A stretch of DNA of 46,319 nt from Thermoanaerobacter sp. A7A (GTDB taxonomy: Bacteria > Bacillota > Thermoanaerobacteria > Thermoanaerobacterales > Thermoanaerobacteraceae), in assembly GCF_000445185.1 (NCBI RefSeq), contig NZ_AVAF01000045.1, forward strand, positions 1 through 46,319. Reading direction: 5' to 3'. Made by a program: the position numbers and the translations under genes. How positions within the stretch are numbered: position 1 is the stretch's first letter; each line of letters begins with the position of its first letter. A model generated the notes under the pieces. The model had not been told where the DNA came from and ran no database searches. It saw nothing but the letters and a program-made list of their open reading frames with translations. Shown piece after piece: positions 45,146 to 46,319 of this stretch.

Positions 45146-46063
45146 CTACTTTGAATTTAAAAGCCACTTGTTAATAAATAAAACTCTTAATATTTCAAGT
45201 CCTCTCTCTTGCAAAGTACTATGTGCTGTACTTCCAAAAAGTATACTCCACGGGCTGGGGGCTGTGTAGTACTTCAAAACAGGTTTTCCTTTAATCCCAG
45301 CCTCTTTTGCAGCGATATCTACAGCATAATAGAAATCCCCTAATTTATCCACAAGACCAGCTTTAACTGCCTGTCTTCCTGTAAATATCCTGCCATCTGC
45401 TAATTCTTTTACTTTTTCTACTGGCATTTTTCTCCCTTCAGATACAATTTCTACAAACTGTTCATAGGTATCGTCTATAATCCCCTGCAAGATCTTTTTC
45501 TCTTCTGGAGTCAGATCTCTCGTAGGCGAACCCATGTCTTTGTAAGGTCCGCTCTTTATTGTTATCTCTTTTAATCCCAATTTGTCGTAAAGCCCTTCAT
45601 AATTTGTATACTGCATTATAACCCCAATGCTTCCAGTTATTGTAGCTGGATTTGCAACTATTATGTCTCCGCCACAAGCTGCCATGTATCCTCCTGACGC
45701 AGCCGCATCCCCCATTGAAATTATCACTTTTTTCCCTGTTTCTTTTAACCTTTTAAGCTCTGTGTATATTTCTACAGATTTTGCTGCAGAACCACCAGGG
45801 CTGTTTATCTTGACAACGACTGCCTTTACACTGTTATCCTCTTGAGCTTTTCTTATCTGCTCGACTGGATCCCCTGTAACTTGTGGAATCCCCAATATGT
45901 TTGTAGTCTCCCCTATAACTCCTTCAATTGTTATAACACCTATTGTGTTTGAAGCCGATGGCACACTATTATTCTCTTGAGACATTGTAAGAAAAATGGA
46001 TGCAATAACGGTACTAATTATCAAGACTATAACAATTAATCCTATTAACGCTTTTTTACTCAT
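45146..46063 (-). CDS. sppA: Signal peptide peptidase SppA
   Basis: A 305-residue membrane peptidase of the S49 family. A signal anchor (about 4-28) precedes the catalytic domain with AAASGGYMAACG (nucleophilic Ser) and GPYKDMGSP (catalytic Lys), plus the substrate-binding SPGGSAAKSVE. It degrades remnant signal peptides in the membrane. ATG 46063 follows AGGAAG; 23 upstream codons are unsupported. It overlaps transcriptionally with the partial gene upstream (15 nt gap). Confidence 0.94.
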   Translation of the reverse strand: MSKKALIGLIVIVLIISTVIASIFLTMSQENNSVPSASNTIGVITIEGVIGETTNILGIPQVTGDPVEQIRKAQEDNSVKAVVVKINSPGGSAAKSVEIYTELKRLKETGKKVIISMGDAAASGGYMAACGGDIIVANPATITGSIGVIMQYTNYEGLYDKLGLKEITIKSGPYKDMGSPTRDLTPEEKKILQGIIDDTYEQFVEIVSEGRKMPVEKVKELADGRIFTGRQAVKAGLVDKLGDFYYAVDIAAKEAGIKGKPVLKYYTAPSPWSILFGSTAHSTLQERGLEILRVLFINKWLLNSK

Positions 46064-46077
46064 TTTTTCTTCCTCCC

Positions 46078-46319
46078 TCATTCTCCTTTGTACAGCTTTT
46101 TTACAGCACTTTTTGCCAATAAATAAACACATAAGTTTAATAAAATGAGCAAAATCCCTATTATTAAAGTTATTATTATTTCAGAAACATATAATTTTTT
46201 TAATAACAGCACAATTCCAGCAATGCACCCTATCAAAATAGTAGTAAGAATAAGGCTCAAAAGCACATTTAAATTCCCTTTCATAGCCTTTTGAGGATTC
46301 TCCCATTCAAAGGAAGGCT
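46078..46319 (-). CDS. Partial membrane protein gene at the window edge
   Basis: The reading frame is open to the window end. The visible C-terminal 80 codons encode two membrane helices (MKGNLNVLLSLILTTILIGC and IIITLIIGILLILLNLCVYLL) behind a FEWENPQKAMKGN segment typical of the middle of a protein rather than a start. The ATG at 46284 has no strong ribosome site. It may be the end of an ABC-2-type permease, but this is not proven. 15 nt upstream of sppA. Confidence 0.55.
   Translation of the reverse strand, partial: PSFEWENPQKAMKGNLNVLLSLILTTILIGCIAGIVLLLKKLYVSEIIITLIIGILLILLNLCVYLLAKSAVKKLYKGE

Noticed and set aside
45069..45269. A 66-codon open frame at the sod 3' end reading through the right inverted repeat
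   Set aside because: It starts inside sod in another frame and only translates the repeat and antisense sppA; no coding features.

Overview
The window looks like chromosome of a low-GC, thermophilic, hydrogen-evolving anaerobic Firmicute, most likely Thermoanaerobacter or a close relative. The evidence is the AT-rich sequence, strong GGAGG ribosome sites with frequent TTG/GTG starts, the minCDE / mreBCD-mrdA order, an electron-bifurcating [FeFe] hydrogenase operon, and a stand-alone group D [FeFe] hydrogenase whose Ala137 matches the one I remember from the Thermoanaerobacter mathranii protein. The species is not resolved from sequence alone.

Layout. 1-8.3 kb (minus strand): cell division and shape, a DUF4321 protein-maf-radC-mreBCD-mrdA operon followed by minCDE. 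8.3-13.3 kb (minus): hydCEDBA, the soluble NAD(H)/ferredoxin [FeFe] hydrogenase, behind a promoter overlapped by a Rex-like palindrome. 13.4-17.4 kb (minus): an operon of a SPOR protein, a DRTGG protein, a HATPase, the putative sensory hydrogenase, a second DRTGG protein and a PHP phosphoesterase, ending directly upstream of hydC. 17.5-21.4 kb: a lytic transglycosylase, typA and an SH3/NlpC wall hydrolase under a cyclic-di-AMP riboswitch. 21.5-23.1 kb: tRNA-Leu(GAG), a probable IS21-type relic, an orphan membrane protein and a secreted-protein gene without a visible start. 23.1-31.4 kb (minus): an orphan oligopeptide-binding lipoprotein behind nicotinate phosphoribosyltransferase, then polA-coaE-lytic transglycosylase, then an ECF sigma / anti-sigma pair.

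31.6-38.3 kb (plus): a LytS/LytTR two-component system directly upstream of a CstA-family carbon-starvation / pyruvate-type transporter, a small CC-motif protein, and an amino-acid permease. 38.5-46.3 kb: envelope functions (polysaccharide deacetylase, PspC and LiaI-like membrane proteins, a GH18 protein, an SLH-anchored YcdB-like protein, SppA) plus a YwlG-family protein and an Fe/Mn superoxide dismutase lying inside a 31-bp inverted repeat.

How the parts may work together. Three regulatory circuits can be proposed. (1) The sensory-hydrogenase operon sits against the catalytic hydrogenase operon and may report H2 or redox state to it. (2) The ECF sigma factor has a GGAAC-N16-CGTC promoter of its own; the same architecture appears before the deacetylase and the SLH protein, suggesting a local envelope-stress regulon. 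(3) The LytTR regulator has a 21-bp-phased direct repeat upstream of cstA, paralleling BtsSR-BtsT. Domain and motif statements are read from the sequence; the regulatory links are inference.
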